From NCBI GenBank assembly GCA_002050355.1, contig MWYY01000037.1, forward strand, positions 1 through 48,689: 48,689 nt of DNA, read 5' to 3'. Below are positions 15,565 through 24,681 of the stretch, one piece after another. The position numbers were made by a program, and so were the translations under genes. Source of the DNA: Acidobacteria bacterium 28-9 (GTDB taxonomy: Bacteria > Acidobacteriota > Blastocatellia > Pyrinomonadales > Pyrinomonadaceae). The notes below the pieces were generated by a model. The model saw only the letters and a program-made list of their open reading frames with translations. It was not told the origin of the DNA and did no database searches. The first letter of the stretch is position 1. The number at the start of each line of letters is the position of its first letter.

Positions 15565-16308
15565 ATGAAAAAATCTTTTGCCGGTTTTACTTTGATGAAG
15601 CTGTTTCTGCTCGCCGCGTTTTCCACGTTTTCGTTTTCCGCATGTCAAACGGCGAAACTTTCCAGCCTTGAGCCAACGCCGACTGCAACGCCGACGCCGG
15701 TTTCGCCTTCGCCGCAAACGAATGACAATATCAATCGCCCGACAAGCGAGCCTTATACGGGCGACCTTTCGATTTTTGAAGACGCCGACCGTGCAAAAAA
15801 TCTGCAGATTGACCGCGTGATGGACATCCTGAAAATTACGGACGGAAAAAATGTAGCCGACATCGGCGCTGGTTCTGGCTGGTTTACGGTACGCGCGGCG
15901 AAAAGAGTCGGCACAGACGGCAAGGTTTTCGCGGTTGAAATCAATCAGGAATATATCGACTACATAAACAATCGCGCCAAAAAAGAAAATTATACAAATA
16001 TCCAAACCGTTTTAGGCACGGAGAACAATCCGAAACTGCCGGACAGTGCGGTTGATGCGGTTTTGATTTTGAAAACTTACCACGAAATCGGCGAACCGAT
16101 AAAAGTTTTGCAAAACCTGCGAAAGTCTCTGAAAAAAGATGCGCTTTTAGGAATCATCGACAAAAACGGCAAAGGCGACGACCACGGTATTGATAAGAAA
16201 AAAGTAATTGAAGAAGCAAAACGCGCAGGTTTTGTTTTGAAAGAAGAATTCGATTTTACGAAAGCTGACGGAATGGATTATTTTCTCGTCTTTCGGGCGG
16301 CAAACTAA
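15565..16308 (+). CDS. SAM-dependent methyltransferase with lipoprotein-type signal
   Basis: The 247-residue protein begins with a hydrophobic segment ending in the lipobox FSAC (about residues 24-27), then a Pro/Thr-rich linker (TPTATPTPVSPSPQ). After that comes a class I Rossmann methyltransferase: motif I VADIGAGSGWFTVRA (about 97-111), the acidic end of strand 2 FAVEIN, and DAVLILKTYHEI. A periplasmic SAM enzyme is unexpected because SAM is cytosolic; either the signal is not used or the fold has another role. An alternative ATG at 15595 gives a shorter signal peptide. Its stop overlaps the stop of the restriction-modification gene on the other strand. Confidence 0.8.
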   Translation: MKKSFAGFTLMKLFLLAAFSTFSFSACQTAKLSSLEPTPTATPTPVSPSPQTNDNINRPTSEPYTGDLSIFEDADRAKNLQIDRVMDILKITDGKNVADIGAGSGWFTVRAAKRVGTDGKVFAVEINQEYIDYINNRAKKENYTNIQTVLGTENNPKLPDSAVDAVLILKTYHEIGEPIKVLQNLRKSLKKDALLGIIDKNGKGDDHGIDKKKVIEEAKRAGFVLKEEFDFTKADGMDYFLVFRAAN

Positions 16309-18239
16309 AGCGGTTCATCCGGCATTTGATTGATGATTTCCATTGTTTTAACGCTGACGTTTGCAACCCGTTTGAGTAAATCAATCACCTGCTCTTTGTA
16401 ATCTTCAAATTTATAATTATTAAACCGTTCGGCAATCGTTGTGTCCTGCGGATTCTTTTCCTTGTATTGGTCTAAAATCCATTCAAGCGCGGAACGATTT
16501 CCGAGTTTATATCCCCACGCTAATTGAGGAATACCCGTTAATGTCGTGTGCGAATCTATTTCGATTGTGCCGCTTTCTTTATCGGCGCGAAGTTTGGTTT
16601 TGGGTTTGACGACGAAAGGCTTGTCTTCGGTTTTCGTCTGGTCGTTAAATAAATCGTTTTGCTTGATTTTCTTCTTCGCGGTCGAATCCAAATCTTTTCT
16701 TTCGAGCGCAAACGGTTCCTGCGTTTCGTAATTGATGTGCAAATCCATTAACTCTTTTCCCCAATCGCGCCATTTGAAAAAATCTTCGTAAAACGGCAGA
16801 CGCGGAAATTCGCGCTTTAAGTTCTGCTCGTATTTTTTGCGATAGATGGGCGAATGAAGCACGGCGTAAGTGTAATAAAAGATGTCCTGCTTTGTAATCT
16901 TCGCGCCGTTCGATGCTTTGTAATGAGTCTGAAGTTGAGTTAAGCCCCAATCGGTGATGTTTTCGTGTTTTTGATTATCCTTATAAAAATACAAAGGCAA
17001 ACATTGCATTGGGTCAAGAGAGTATAAAGCATAATTAGGCAAATGTTTTGTGGCAAAACAGGAAAAATCAAGTCTATTGCCTGAAACAAACATAATTAAT
17101 TTGTTTTGATGATTTGTTCTAAGCGGAAATATAGAATCTTGTTGATATAACCGATGTGTAATTATCTTGTCGTAATAAGTTAGCTTTTCAACGAAAGGTC
17201 GGTATGTTGAAATTCTAATATTATTATTGTTAAATTCAAGATTACTCTTACGTTTTATATGTTCAATTATTTCAGATGTGTATTTGACTGTTGAATTTTC
17301 AATTTCCTCTTTTGGATTTTGTTTATGTTTCTTGGAATCCTTTTTATATTCGTTAATGAAAAACGAAACTTTGGCTTCTAAATTGATTTTATCCAAATCG
17401 TGAACCCATTCATCACGAGCAGTTATAATTCCATTCGAGAATAATCTGAAAATTGCTTCTTCTGCTTTATCACGTTTTACTTCTTTATCGGCTAATGGCA
17501 ACAAAGTTTCGAAATTATTGTCAGTTTGATTAATCCAATTGTGCTTTTCATCGGGCGTAATGCTTTCAAATTGAATTTTCTCAATCGGATTATCGCGCAG
17601 CCAATCGAGTTTTTCTTGTTTGCGCCAGAAATCATCGAACGATGTGTAAAAGATTTTGCATTTGCGTTTATCGCGTTTGTCTTCGGCTTGTTTCTTGACC
17701 AAAAACATAATGGCAACGCCGGTTTGAATGCCGAAAACATTATGCGTTGTTCCCGCGATTTTAGGATTGGCGCGAATGTCTGAGCGCGTGTCAACGATAT
17801 ATGCAACGTCGAACTCATCTTCGACAGTTTTGCGGAAACCGTCGAAGGTTCTCGAATCAATAAACGAACGATTTGTGATGAAAGCGATAATTCCGTTTTT
17901 ATCAACTCTGTCCATTGACCAGCGATAAAAACGCGCATACATATCATAAACCTTCGTCTTTTGCGCGGTTGAATGTTTGACGTAAGTATCTTTGATGCGT
18001 CTGTCAATTTCGTCGTATCCGCGATTTTTGTTGAAGTCGTTAAAGTTGGCTTGGTTGGCGTTATACGGCGGATTGCCGATGATGACGCTGATTTTTTTGG
18101 CGTTCTGGTCTTTGATGCGCTTGGCGTTTTCCGAACTGATGCCGAACAACATATCCTGCTTGTCTTTGTAATGAAGCGCGTCGGTGTTGTCGAGCGTGTC
18201 AACGAAACAGATGTTGCGAAATTCGGCGTAAGCCTCCAT
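16305..18239 (-). CDS. Type IIG/ISP restriction-modification protein, C-terminal part (after in-frame amber)
   Basis: The 644 residues carry methyltransferase motif IV NPPY (56-59 in IIGNPPYNAN), further N6-adenine MTase segments, and a long C-terminal target-recognition region. Its ATG (18239-18237) is in the same frame as the upstream part: the junction reads TAT-TAG-CAG-AAA-ATG, so only one amber codon at 18248-18246 separates the two. Without it, the two parts make one protein of about 1,038 residues. On its own this fragment lacks SAM motif I and the nuclease, so it is unlikely to work unless the amber is suppressed or the halves assemble. Confidence 0.85.
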   Translation of the reverse strand: MEAYAEFRNICFVDTLDNTDALHYKDKQDMLFGISSENAKRIKDQNAKKISVIIGNPPYNANQANFNDFNKNRGYDEIDRRIKDTYVKHSTAQKTKVYDMYARFYRWSMDRVDKNGIIAFITNRSFIDSRTFDGFRKTVEDEFDVAYIVDTRSDIRANPKIAGTTHNVFGIQTGVAIMFLVKKQAEDKRDKRKCKIFYTSFDDFWRKQEKLDWLRDNPIEKIQFESITPDEKHNWINQTDNNFETLLPLADKEVKRDKAEEAIFRLFSNGIITARDEWVHDLDKINLEAKVSFFINEYKKDSKKHKQNPKEEIENSTVKYTSEIIEHIKRKSNLEFNNNNIRISTYRPFVEKLTYYDKIITHRLYQQDSIFPLRTNHQNKLIMFVSGNRLDFSCFATKHLPNYALYSLDPMQCLPLYFYKDNQKHENITDWGLTQLQTHYKASNGAKITKQDIFYYTYAVLHSPIYRKKYEQNLKREFPRLPFYEDFFKWRDWGKELMDLHINYETQEPFALERKDLDSTAKKKIKQNDLFNDQTKTEDKPFVVKPKTKLRADKESGTIEIDSHTTLTGIPQLAWGYKLGNRSALEWILDQYKEKNPQDTTIAERFNNYKFEDYKEQVIDLLKRVANVSVKTMEIINQMPDEPL

Positions 18240-18245
18240 TTTCTG

Positions 18246-19421
18246 CTAATAAGTGTATTCGATGTTCAGATTGGCGATGTAATACGGCAATATGGCGACT
18301 TCGTTGGCGTGCAGTTCGTTTTTGTATTTATATTCCAAATACTGCGCGGGAATGTGTTCGATGAGTTCCGCGATAAATGTTCCCGTTCCCGTCGCCGGGT
18401 CGAGAATGTCCACGTTTTTGTCGTCCAGCGTTTTACCGAAATGTTTATGTAATAGAAAGTCTGTGCTTTCAATCATAAACTTGACGATTTCATTCGGCGT
18501 ATAAACCACGCCCAATCTGTCCGCGCCTTTCGGGTTATAAACTTTGTAGAAATTTTCGTAGATATTCTTGAGAAATTTCTGCTTTTCGTGATGGTCGGTC
18601 AAACCGGCGGAAGCGTCGCGGATTGTGTCGTAATAAGATTTGATGGATTGCAAATGGTTTTGCCGAACCGCGTAATCCATAAACGTATCGAGAACGGCGA
18701 CGAGTTCGCGCGCGATGTTATTAAATTTATGAAAGTTCGCGTTGCCGAAGACATTATTGAAAATATCTTCGGTCAAGATATGCTGAATCAGCATTTCCCG
18801 AATATCTTCCAGAGTTATTTCGGGATTAATCTCGCCTCTGGCGAGTTCGTAAAAGAAATCGCGTTTTTCGCGGAAGGCTTCGTTGGTTTCCGCTTGCTTT
18901 TCAATTAAATCGCGCAAATCTTCGACGATTTTCGGAACGTCCTGCTTGAATTCGATTAACGCTTTATTGAAATCTTTGACAATCGAAGGCTCGTAATTGA
19001 TGAAATTGGTGAGAATCGAATCAAGTTCGTCGGACGCGTGCATTGAAACACGCTGGACGAGTTCGCCTTCCTGAAATAAAACGGCTTCGTTTGTGTCTTC
19101 AAAAATTATATTCGAGTCGGGATAACCGTCTTCGTTGAGCTTTTTATTAATCTCAAAATCAATGTCGTCTTTCGTATCTTTCGATTCCCAGTAACCGAAC
19201 TCAAACCGCGTCGCGTTCTTCAAAACTCCGTCGGGTCTGACGCTGTTGCCCTTTTTTCCTTTGACGTAAATCTCCGGCACTAACAATAAATTACGACGCT
19301 CGGCGTAAGAATTAACTAAATTGAGAAAGGCGCGTCTGATTGACGCTTCGTTATGACTGCCGCCGAACCGTTTATCTTTATCGAGTTCGTTGTAATAACG
19401 ATTGATGAGTTGCTTCGACAT
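18246..19421 (-). CDS. Type IIG/ISP restriction-modification protein, N-terminal part (ends at in-frame amber)
   Basis: The 391 residues have an N-terminal PD-(D/E)xK nuclease (D64 in VRPDGVL; E79-S-K81 in GYWESKDTKD), a helical linker, and the start of the N6-adenine methyltransferase with SAM motif I in DILDPATGTGTFIAE (341-349). It ends at NLNIEYTY followed by TAG, while related proteins continue directly through this point. A single C-to-T change of a CAG codon explains the stop. It lies 12 bp downstream of the crotonase gene. Nuclease, methylase and TRD in one chain is the type IIG or type ISP plan. As it stands the gene is broken. Confidence 0.85.
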   Translation of the reverse strand: MSKQLINRYYNELDKDKRFGGSHNEASIRRAFLNLVNSYAERRNLLLVPEIYVKGKKGNSVRPDGVLKNATRFEFGYWESKDTKDDIDFEINKKLNEDGYPDSNIIFEDTNEAVLFQEGELVQRVSMHASDELDSILTNFINYEPSIVKDFNKALIEFKQDVPKIVEDLRDLIEKQAETNEAFREKRDFFYELARGEINPEITLEDIREMLIQHILTEDIFNNVFGNANFHKFNNIARELVAVLDTFMDYAVRQNHLQSIKSYYDTIRDASAGLTDHHEKQKFLKNIYENFYKVYNPKGADRLGVVYTPNEIVKFMIESTDFLLHKHFGKTLDDKNVDILDPATGTGTFIAELIEHIPAQYLEYKYKNELHANEVAILPYYIANLNIEYTY

Positions 19422-19433
19422 AAATTTTTGTCA

Positions 19434-20189
19434 TTATTTATTCAAAAACTTGGCAATACCGTTTTGGCAGTCGTCGGTAAAACGGGCAATTGTGTTGATG
19501 TCAACGCCAGAGTGAAGCGCGGTTTCAAATGGCATTCCGTCCGTTTGGTATAAAAGGCGTTTTGATAAAATGACTGCCGAGCGCGAGACGTTTTTATAAA
19601 CTGAAACGTAGTCATTAACCTTTTCCGCAAACGATTCTTCAGGGAAAACTTCGTTAATCAAGCCAAAGTCTTTGGCGGTCGCAGCATCGAATTCAAAACC
19701 TTGCGTCGCCAGCGCAAAGGCACGTTTTTCCGAAACGTTGCGTCGCAAAATCGCCATTACCATCGCCGGAACAAAACCGATTTTGACTTCCGGGTAACCG
19801 AAACGCGCCGTTTCGCTTGCCAAAACCAAATCACACGCCGTCGCCAAACCGCAGCCGCCCGCCAATGCTTTCCCTTGAACCGCCGCAATTACGGGAATTT
19901 TTACTTTACGAATGAGCGTGAAAAGCTGGCGTAAATTGTCAGCGTCGTCCCAATTTTCCAGAATCGAGCTTTCGGAAATTTTTTGCAGCGCAGACAAATC
20001 CGCGCCCGAACAAAAATCGCTTCCCGCGCCTTTGATGACGATTGCGCACAAAGTCTCGTCTTTGTCAGCTTCGCTCAAGGCATTCTTTAAATCGTTAGTC
20101 AGCGCGTCGTTCAAAGCATTGCGCTTTTCGGGACGATTCAAAGTAATCGTAAAAATCGAGTTTTCGGCGGCGGTTAAAATTTCAGACAT
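19434..20189 (-). CDS. Enoyl-CoA hydratase/isomerase family protein
   Basis: This is a full-length crotonase of 251 residues. The oxyanion-hole segments are GSDFCSGADLSAL (about 56-68) and GKALAGGCGLATACDLVLA (about 105-123). The catalytic-loop region is ARFGYPEVKIGFVPAMVMAI, with a Glu at the usual catalytic position, and the C-terminal helices are complete. It would hydrate or isomerise an enoyl-CoA in beta-oxidation or amino-acid degradation. The gene is 57 bp after the M28 peptidase gene and directly upstream of the broken restriction gene. Confidence 0.9.
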   Translation of the reverse strand: MSEILTAAENSIFTITLNRPEKRNALNDALTNDLKNALSEADKDETLCAIVIKGAGSDFCSGADLSALQKISESSILENWDDADNLRQLFTLIRKVKIPVIAAVQGKALAGGCGLATACDLVLASETARFGYPEVKIGFVPAMVMAILRRNVSEKRAFALATQGFEFDAATAKDFGLINEVFPEESFAEKVNDYVSVYKNVSRSAVILSKRLLYQTDGMPFETALHSGVDINTIARFTDDCQNGIAKFLNK

Positions 20190-20246
20190 TTTCTTTTGAA
20201 GTTTTGACAGTCAAGTTCAGCAAAGCAAAAATTCCTTTGAAAAACC

Positions 20247-22502
20247 TTATTGACCCTGCGTCAATTTTGTCGCTTTATCAATTTCCGCCGCGAAATTTCT
20301 GATTGTTCCGGCGATGATTTCGATTTGCTGCGTCGCTTCCATCCAGTTTCTCTGTTCAATCGCTTCGCGCACGCCCGGCAAAGTTTTCACGCCGTAGCCG
20401 GTGTAAAAACCGGGCGCGTAAATTTCATGTTTGAACCATCCGCGACGCGGCAAACCCTGATTGCTCGTCAAAGCGCGTTCGGTGTTTATCAAAATTCCAT
20501 CAAGCTGTTTTTGTATCGAAGGAGAAATTTGCCTGCCTTTTGCGGCATTTTGGTAATTTTTCGCGCTTTCCTGCAATCTCACCAGAGCATTTTGCAGCGG
20601 CGCGAAATTCAGGTAAGGCACTTCCGCTTTCGTTTTCGGCATCACAAAGGTTTGCGTCGGGTCTTGCGCGGCTTTGAGCGTCCCGCTTGAAATCATCTGG
20701 TTCATCGTTTTCGTATCATCGCGCATCGTATCGGTCAAAGTCATAACTTCTTTGACATAACCGCCGACGGTTTCGGCGAAATTTGTAAATTCAAACGGCA
20801 AAGTGTCGGCACCGGCAAGCCGCAAAGTCATTCGTCCGGCGGTTTGCGCCAGCGCAATCCCGTAATCAAAATTCGGGTCAACAAATCGTGTGAAATGGTC
20901 GAACGAATCGTAGATTGAATGATATGAACCGCCGCCGTCTTCGCCGCCGAAACCGAGATTTAAGGAAGCGATGCCAAGATGCTGCAGAAACGGCGTAAAA
21001 TCCGAGCCTGAACCGAGCGCTTCAATTCGCAAATCGCTTCGGTCGCGTGCCTCTTTTTTATCATTTGCCGCGCCATTGACCAGAATTCTATTTTTCCAGC
21101 GTTCGCCGACGGAAATCTTCGTTTGCGGGTCAATAACGTCACGCGAGACTTCGTTGACGAATTTTTCGAGTGTGTGTGAGCCGCCGACACCCAAAAACCC
21201 GCGCCCGTTCGAGTCGGAATTTATATAAACGGCGGCTTTGTTTTTCAATTCGTCGGCGTGCGTTTCAACCCATTCGGTTGAGCCTAAAAGCCCCGGTTCT
21301 TCACCGTCCCATGCGCAATAAACGATTGTGCGTTTCGGTTTCCAGCCTGTTTTCGCAAGTTCAGCAACGCCTCGCGCTTCTTCCATCAAAGCGACGAGTC
21401 CGCTAAGCGGGTCGTCCGCACCATTCACCCAAGCATCGTGGTGGTTGCCGCGGATAATCCATTTATCCGGATTTTCCGAGCCGCGCATTTTGGCAATCAC
21501 GTTATAAATTGTTTTCGTGTCCCAATTAAATGCAAGTTTCAGATGAACTTTTGTTGTATTCGCGCCGCCGAAATGATAAGTAATCGGCAATCCGCCGCGC
21601 CAAGCCTCCGGTACAACCGCGCCGCCTAAGCTGCGGAGGAGCGGAAGCGCATCGGCGTAAGAAATCGGCATCACGGGGATTTTCGCAAGCGTCGGTGCAT
21701 CTTTCAACTTCAATCTTTTCGCGCCTTTCACAGAGCCAATTCCGGGCGTTAAAGGATCACCCGGAAAAACCGGCATATCTGCAACCGAACCGCGCTGCGC
21801 GCCGTTTTCATTGCGCCACGCTCCTTTCGGATAAACGTCGCCTTGGAAATACCCGTCGTTGCGCGGGTCGGAATAAATCAAACAACCGATTGCGCCGTGT
21901 TCCGCAGCAACTTTCGGTTTTATACCGCGCCAGCTTCCGCCGTAACGCGCAATCGCAATTTTGCCGCGAACGTCAACACCGCGCCTTTCCAGTTCTTCGT
22001 AATCTGCCGGTACGCCGTAATTGACATAAACAATGTCGCCGGTTACATCGCCGTCAACCGAATAAGCGTTATAGATGGGAAGCTGTTCGTTTTGCTGATT
22101 GGAAGTTGCGTCCTGCGTCAGGGAAGGTTCGGCAAGTTTTGCCGTAAATCTTTCGGGCGAGAGCATTTCCAAAAGGCGCGTTTTCGGCGTCGGAAACAGC
22201 ACGTCGAAAGTTTCTATTTTTGTGTCATAACCCCACGAACGAAACTGCGCCGCAATAAATTCGGCATTTTCTTTGCCGTAAGCCGAACCGACGTGATGCG
22301 GGCGCGCTGAAAGGCGTTTCATCCATTCGCGTAAATTTTCGCGCCTGAGCGACGAGTCAAATTTTGCTTCGAGAGATTTTTGCCGAGCTGAATTATCACG
22401 GTTAAAACCCATCAAGGTTTTATCATCAACTGATTTTGTTTGTGCGGCAAGCGCCAGAGGGAGCAAACATAAAACCAAAAGAAACGATAGTAAACGACGC
22501 AT
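20247..22502 (-). CDS. M28 family zinc peptidase, glutamate carboxypeptidase II-like
   Basis: The 751-residue exported protein has a signal peptide (LLSFLLVLCLLPLALA). It contains an M28 peptidase with an inserted PA domain (about 130-290, SVDGDVTGDIVYVNYG) and a C-terminal TFR-like dimerisation domain (about 610-745). Zinc and catalytic residues match GCPII: H354 in RGNHHDAW, D364 in GADDPLSG, E401/E402 in WDGEEPGLLGS, D430 in YINSDSNG, and the His in GGSYHSIYDS. It would remove C-terminal acidic residues or N-terminal amino acids from peptides in the periplasm. The predicted length matches the family (about 700-750). Confidence 0.92.
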   Translation of the reverse strand: MRRLLSFLLVLCLLPLALAAQTKSVDDKTLMGFNRDNSARQKSLEAKFDSSLRRENLREWMKRLSARPHHVGSAYGKENAEFIAAQFRSWGYDTKIETFDVLFPTPKTRLLEMLSPERFTAKLAEPSLTQDATSNQQNEQLPIYNAYSVDGDVTGDIVYVNYGVPADYEELERRGVDVRGKIAIARYGGSWRGIKPKVAAEHGAIGCLIYSDPRNDGYFQGDVYPKGAWRNENGAQRGSVADMPVFPGDPLTPGIGSVKGAKRLKLKDAPTLAKIPVMPISYADALPLLRSLGGAVVPEAWRGGLPITYHFGGANTTKVHLKLAFNWDTKTIYNVIAKMRGSENPDKWIIRGNHHDAWVNGADDPLSGLVALMEEARGVAELAKTGWKPKRTIVYCAWDGEEPGLLGSTEWVETHADELKNKAAVYINSDSNGRGFLGVGGSHTLEKFVNEVSRDVIDPQTKISVGERWKNRILVNGAANDKKEARDRSDLRIEALGSGSDFTPFLQHLGIASLNLGFGGEDGGGSYHSIYDSFDHFTRFVDPNFDYGIALAQTAGRMTLRLAGADTLPFEFTNFAETVGGYVKEVMTLTDTMRDDTKTMNQMISSGTLKAAQDPTQTFVMPKTKAEVPYLNFAPLQNALVRLQESAKNYQNAAKGRQISPSIQKQLDGILINTERALTSNQGLPRRGWFKHEIYAPGFYTGYGVKTLPGVREAIEQRNWMEATQQIEIIAGTIRNFAAEIDKATKLTQGQ

Positions 22503-22585
22503 AGAAACTCCTTGTTTTACGGTGTAAGTGAATAAAACGAGATTGTATTGTAAAGCAGATTTCGTTACCGATACTAATAAATTTT

Positions 22586-23458
22586 TTATTCTGCCAAAAA
22601 TTCACGTAAAATTTCTGTAACGGTTTCGGCTGCTTCTTGTTGAACCCAATGCGCGCTGAGCGGAATGTGGAATTCTTCAAACGGTGCATCAACGACTTCG
22701 CTTATGTCTTTAACAGTTTCGGGCAAAACGGCTTGGTCTTGTTCGCCGTAGATAAAAAGCGTCGGCACTCGAATCTTTTCGTTTGTTGGGAATTTGCCGA
22801 AAAAGCGTTTGAGAATGTTGGCGCGGTAATAATTTATCATCGCCCTTAATGCGAATGGCTCGCGCCAGGTTTTTTTATATTCAGCAATAATTTCGTCGGT
22901 GAAAACGTTTTTCTCAGCCGTTGAAGTCTTCAGAGCGTTTTCAAGCATCGCAAAATTATTGCGGGCGAGCAGCCATTCGGGTAAGCGCGGAATTTGCAGA
23001 AAGAACATATACCAGCTTGCCAGAAATTGTTTGAAGGTCTGATTTCTGCGCCAAACCGACGCGGGCGGAACTTGCAGCGCGGCAAGTTTCCAGACGGTTT
23101 CAGGATGTTTTTGAGCCGCCGCCCAAGCCACACTCGCGCCCCAATCGTGTCCGACAATTGCCGCTTGCCCGCGCCCTAAATAATGAACCAAACCAATAAC
23201 GTCATCAACCAATTTTTCAATCGCGTAATCGGCGATTGACGGCGGTTTTTCCGATAAATTATAGCCGCGCATATCCGGCGCAACTACTGTATATTCGTCG
23301 CTTAATGCAACGATTTGATGACGCCACGAATACCAAAATTCGGGAAAACCGTGAAGTAAAATGACAAGTTTTTCACCTTCGCCGGCTTTGGCATAATGAA
23401 GCCGCACGCCGCCGATTTGCGCGTAGTCAAAAGTTATATTTTCTAAATTTGTTGCCAT
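22586..23458 (-). CDS. Epoxide hydrolase-like alpha/beta hydrolase
   Basis: The 290-residue alpha/beta hydrolase has the oxyanion segment HGFPEFWYSWRHQI (36-49), the nucleophile elbow VGHDWGAS with D105, the acid loop in YGEQDQAVLPE, and the catalytic His in PLSAHWVQQEA. An Asp nucleophile in GHDWG and the HGxP motif place it in the epoxide hydrolase/haloalkane dehalogenase group, with fluoroacetate dehalogenases as near relatives. It acts on small xenobiotic-like or lipid epoxides in the cytosol; no signal peptide is seen. It is 83 bp from the M28 peptidase gene. Confidence 0.88.
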   Translation of the reverse strand: MATNLENITFDYAQIGGVRLHYAKAGEGEKLVILLHGFPEFWYSWRHQIVALSDEYTVVAPDMRGYNLSEKPPSIADYAIEKLVDDVIGLVHYLGRGQAAIVGHDWGASVAWAAAQKHPETVWKLAALQVPPASVWRRNQTFKQFLASWYMFFLQIPRLPEWLLARNNFAMLENALKTSTAEKNVFTDEIIAEYKKTWREPFALRAMINYYRANILKRFFGKFPTNEKIRVPTLFIYGEQDQAVLPETVKDISEVVDAPFEEFHIPLSAHWVQQEAAETVTEILREFLAE

Positions 23459-23560
23459 TGCAAACCACCGATTCTAAACCTTGCAATCTAAATTAATTCG
23501 TGTGAAAAAGATTTTATCATCAAAAAAAAGAAAACTTGGATGGCAAAGTTTACAATTGTT

Positions 23561-23905
23561 TCAGCTTATACTTAAATTTTTTGCTTCCTCATCTGAAACA
23601 TCTATTTTCATTCTAAGAAGTGCGGTTGAAAAAGTTTTGCCCTGGGCGTCAGTCATCAAAGATAAAGTTCCGCCGCCGCCGAGCGATTCGTGCAGCAGAA
23701 AATTCAGCGCGCCGAGATTCGGCAGTTCAAAACGTTCAACCGCGCCTTTGACCATCACGCCAAAATGTTCTTTGACTTTTTCGGCTGTTACTTCGCGCAC
23801 TAAAAGCGCATAAAATTCGTCTTTAAGCGCGATAACTCCGACATTTGCCGTGTCGCCTTTGTCGCCGGAACGAGCGTGGGCGAGATTTAATAATTCGATT
23901 TTCAT
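23561..23905 (-). CDS. AtuA C-terminal (ferredoxin-fold) domain protein
   Basis: The 114-residue protein matches the C-terminal domain of AtuA-type proteins. Recognisable segments are LAHARSGDKGDTANVGVIAL near the N-terminus and LGALNFLLHESLGGGGTLSL, followed by the C-terminal QGKTFSTALLRMKI. In many organisms this domain is fused to, or encoded next to, the N-terminal DUF1446 domain, which lies 2.1 kb away at 25965-27332. The pair is linked by homology to acyclic terpene/isoprenoid-acid degradation. The exact reaction is unknown. The start has AGAGAAAATTT upstream. Confidence 0.85.
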   Translation of the reverse strand: MKIELLNLAHARSGDKGDTANVGVIALKDEFYALLVREVTAEKVKEHFGVMVKGAVERFELPNLGALNFLLHESLGGGGTLSLMTDAQGKTFSTALLRMKIDVSDEEAKNLSIS

Positions 23906-24034
23906 AAATTTTCTCTTTTATAACTTTAACTAAAACTTTAAGAGTTGGAATTGCGACACTTATAGTTTTTATTAAAGTTTAACAATTAAACGAAGAAATA
24001 ATTGGTTTTATAAGCATAAAAAATGTTTCTTATA

Positions 24035-24610
24035 TCAAATACAGTATATTGATTTGCCTAATTTTCTTTCTTTACACATAAATTTATAAAATGCTGCAAG
24101 GACAAGCGAATGAGTAATTTCTTCGGTTTCGATTAGCCTCGGAATTTCATCTAAAGCCACGAGTTTTGTAACGATGCTTTCGTGTTCGTCAAATTTTGTT
24201 TCGCTAGTCTTTTCGCAGCCGAGCGCGAGAAAATGAAAAATCCAGTTGTTTTGGATAGCCGGATTCGGCTGCGACTTTCCCAAATAAACGATTTCATTTG
24301 CAGAAAAACCCGTCTCTTCGAGGAGTTCGCGTCGAGCCGCAGTTTCCGGCTTTTCGTTTTCGTCAACCATTCCACCCGGAATTTCTAAAATCGTTTTTAG
24401 TGCGCCATGTCTAAATTGTTCGATTAAAACAACTTCATCGTTTTTAGTTAGAGCGATGACATTCACCCAATCCGGATTTTCGACTACAAAGAAAGTGCTT
24501 CGTTTGCCGTCGCTTTCTCTTGTCGAGACATCTTCGCGCACATTAAAGACGCGGCAATCGGCAATCTTTTTCGATTCGATTCGTTTCCAAGTATCGGGCT
24601 TTCCAGTCAT
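24035..24610 (-). CDS. Nudix hydrolase, ADP-sugar diphosphatase type
   Basis: The 191-residue protein has an exact Nudix box, GMVDENEKPETAARRELLEE followed by TGF (Gx5Ex7REUxEExGU), at about residue 81, which binds Mg2+ and the diphosphate. The N-terminal strands around the segments VFNVREDV and NVIALTKNDEVVLIEQFRHG resemble NudF/ADP-ribose pyrophosphatases. It would hydrolyse a nucleoside diphosphate linked to a sugar or cofactor and thereby clear a reactive metabolite. It is divergent from the secreted lipid-carrier-like gene at 24682. Confidence 0.9.
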   Translation of the reverse strand: MTGKPDTWKRIESKKIADCRVFNVREDVSTRESDGKRSTFFVVENPDWVNVIALTKNDEVVLIEQFRHGALKTILEIPGGMVDENEKPETAARRELLEETGFSANEIVYLGKSQPNPAIQNNWIFHFLALGCEKTSETKFDEHESIVTKLVALDEIPRLIETEEITHSLVLAAFYKFMCKERKLGKSIYCI

Positions 24611-24681
24611 AAAAGTTTCGTTTTCTATTAGAATTGTGTTTCAATTAATAATCAAGTTTGAATTGCCTTAAGAGAGAATTT

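Noticed and set aside
15310..16005. Long minus-strand open frame across the hydrolase and methyltransferase genes
   Set aside because: It lies opposite two genes with clear motifs and has odd, Cys/Arg-rich composition typical of antisense frames.
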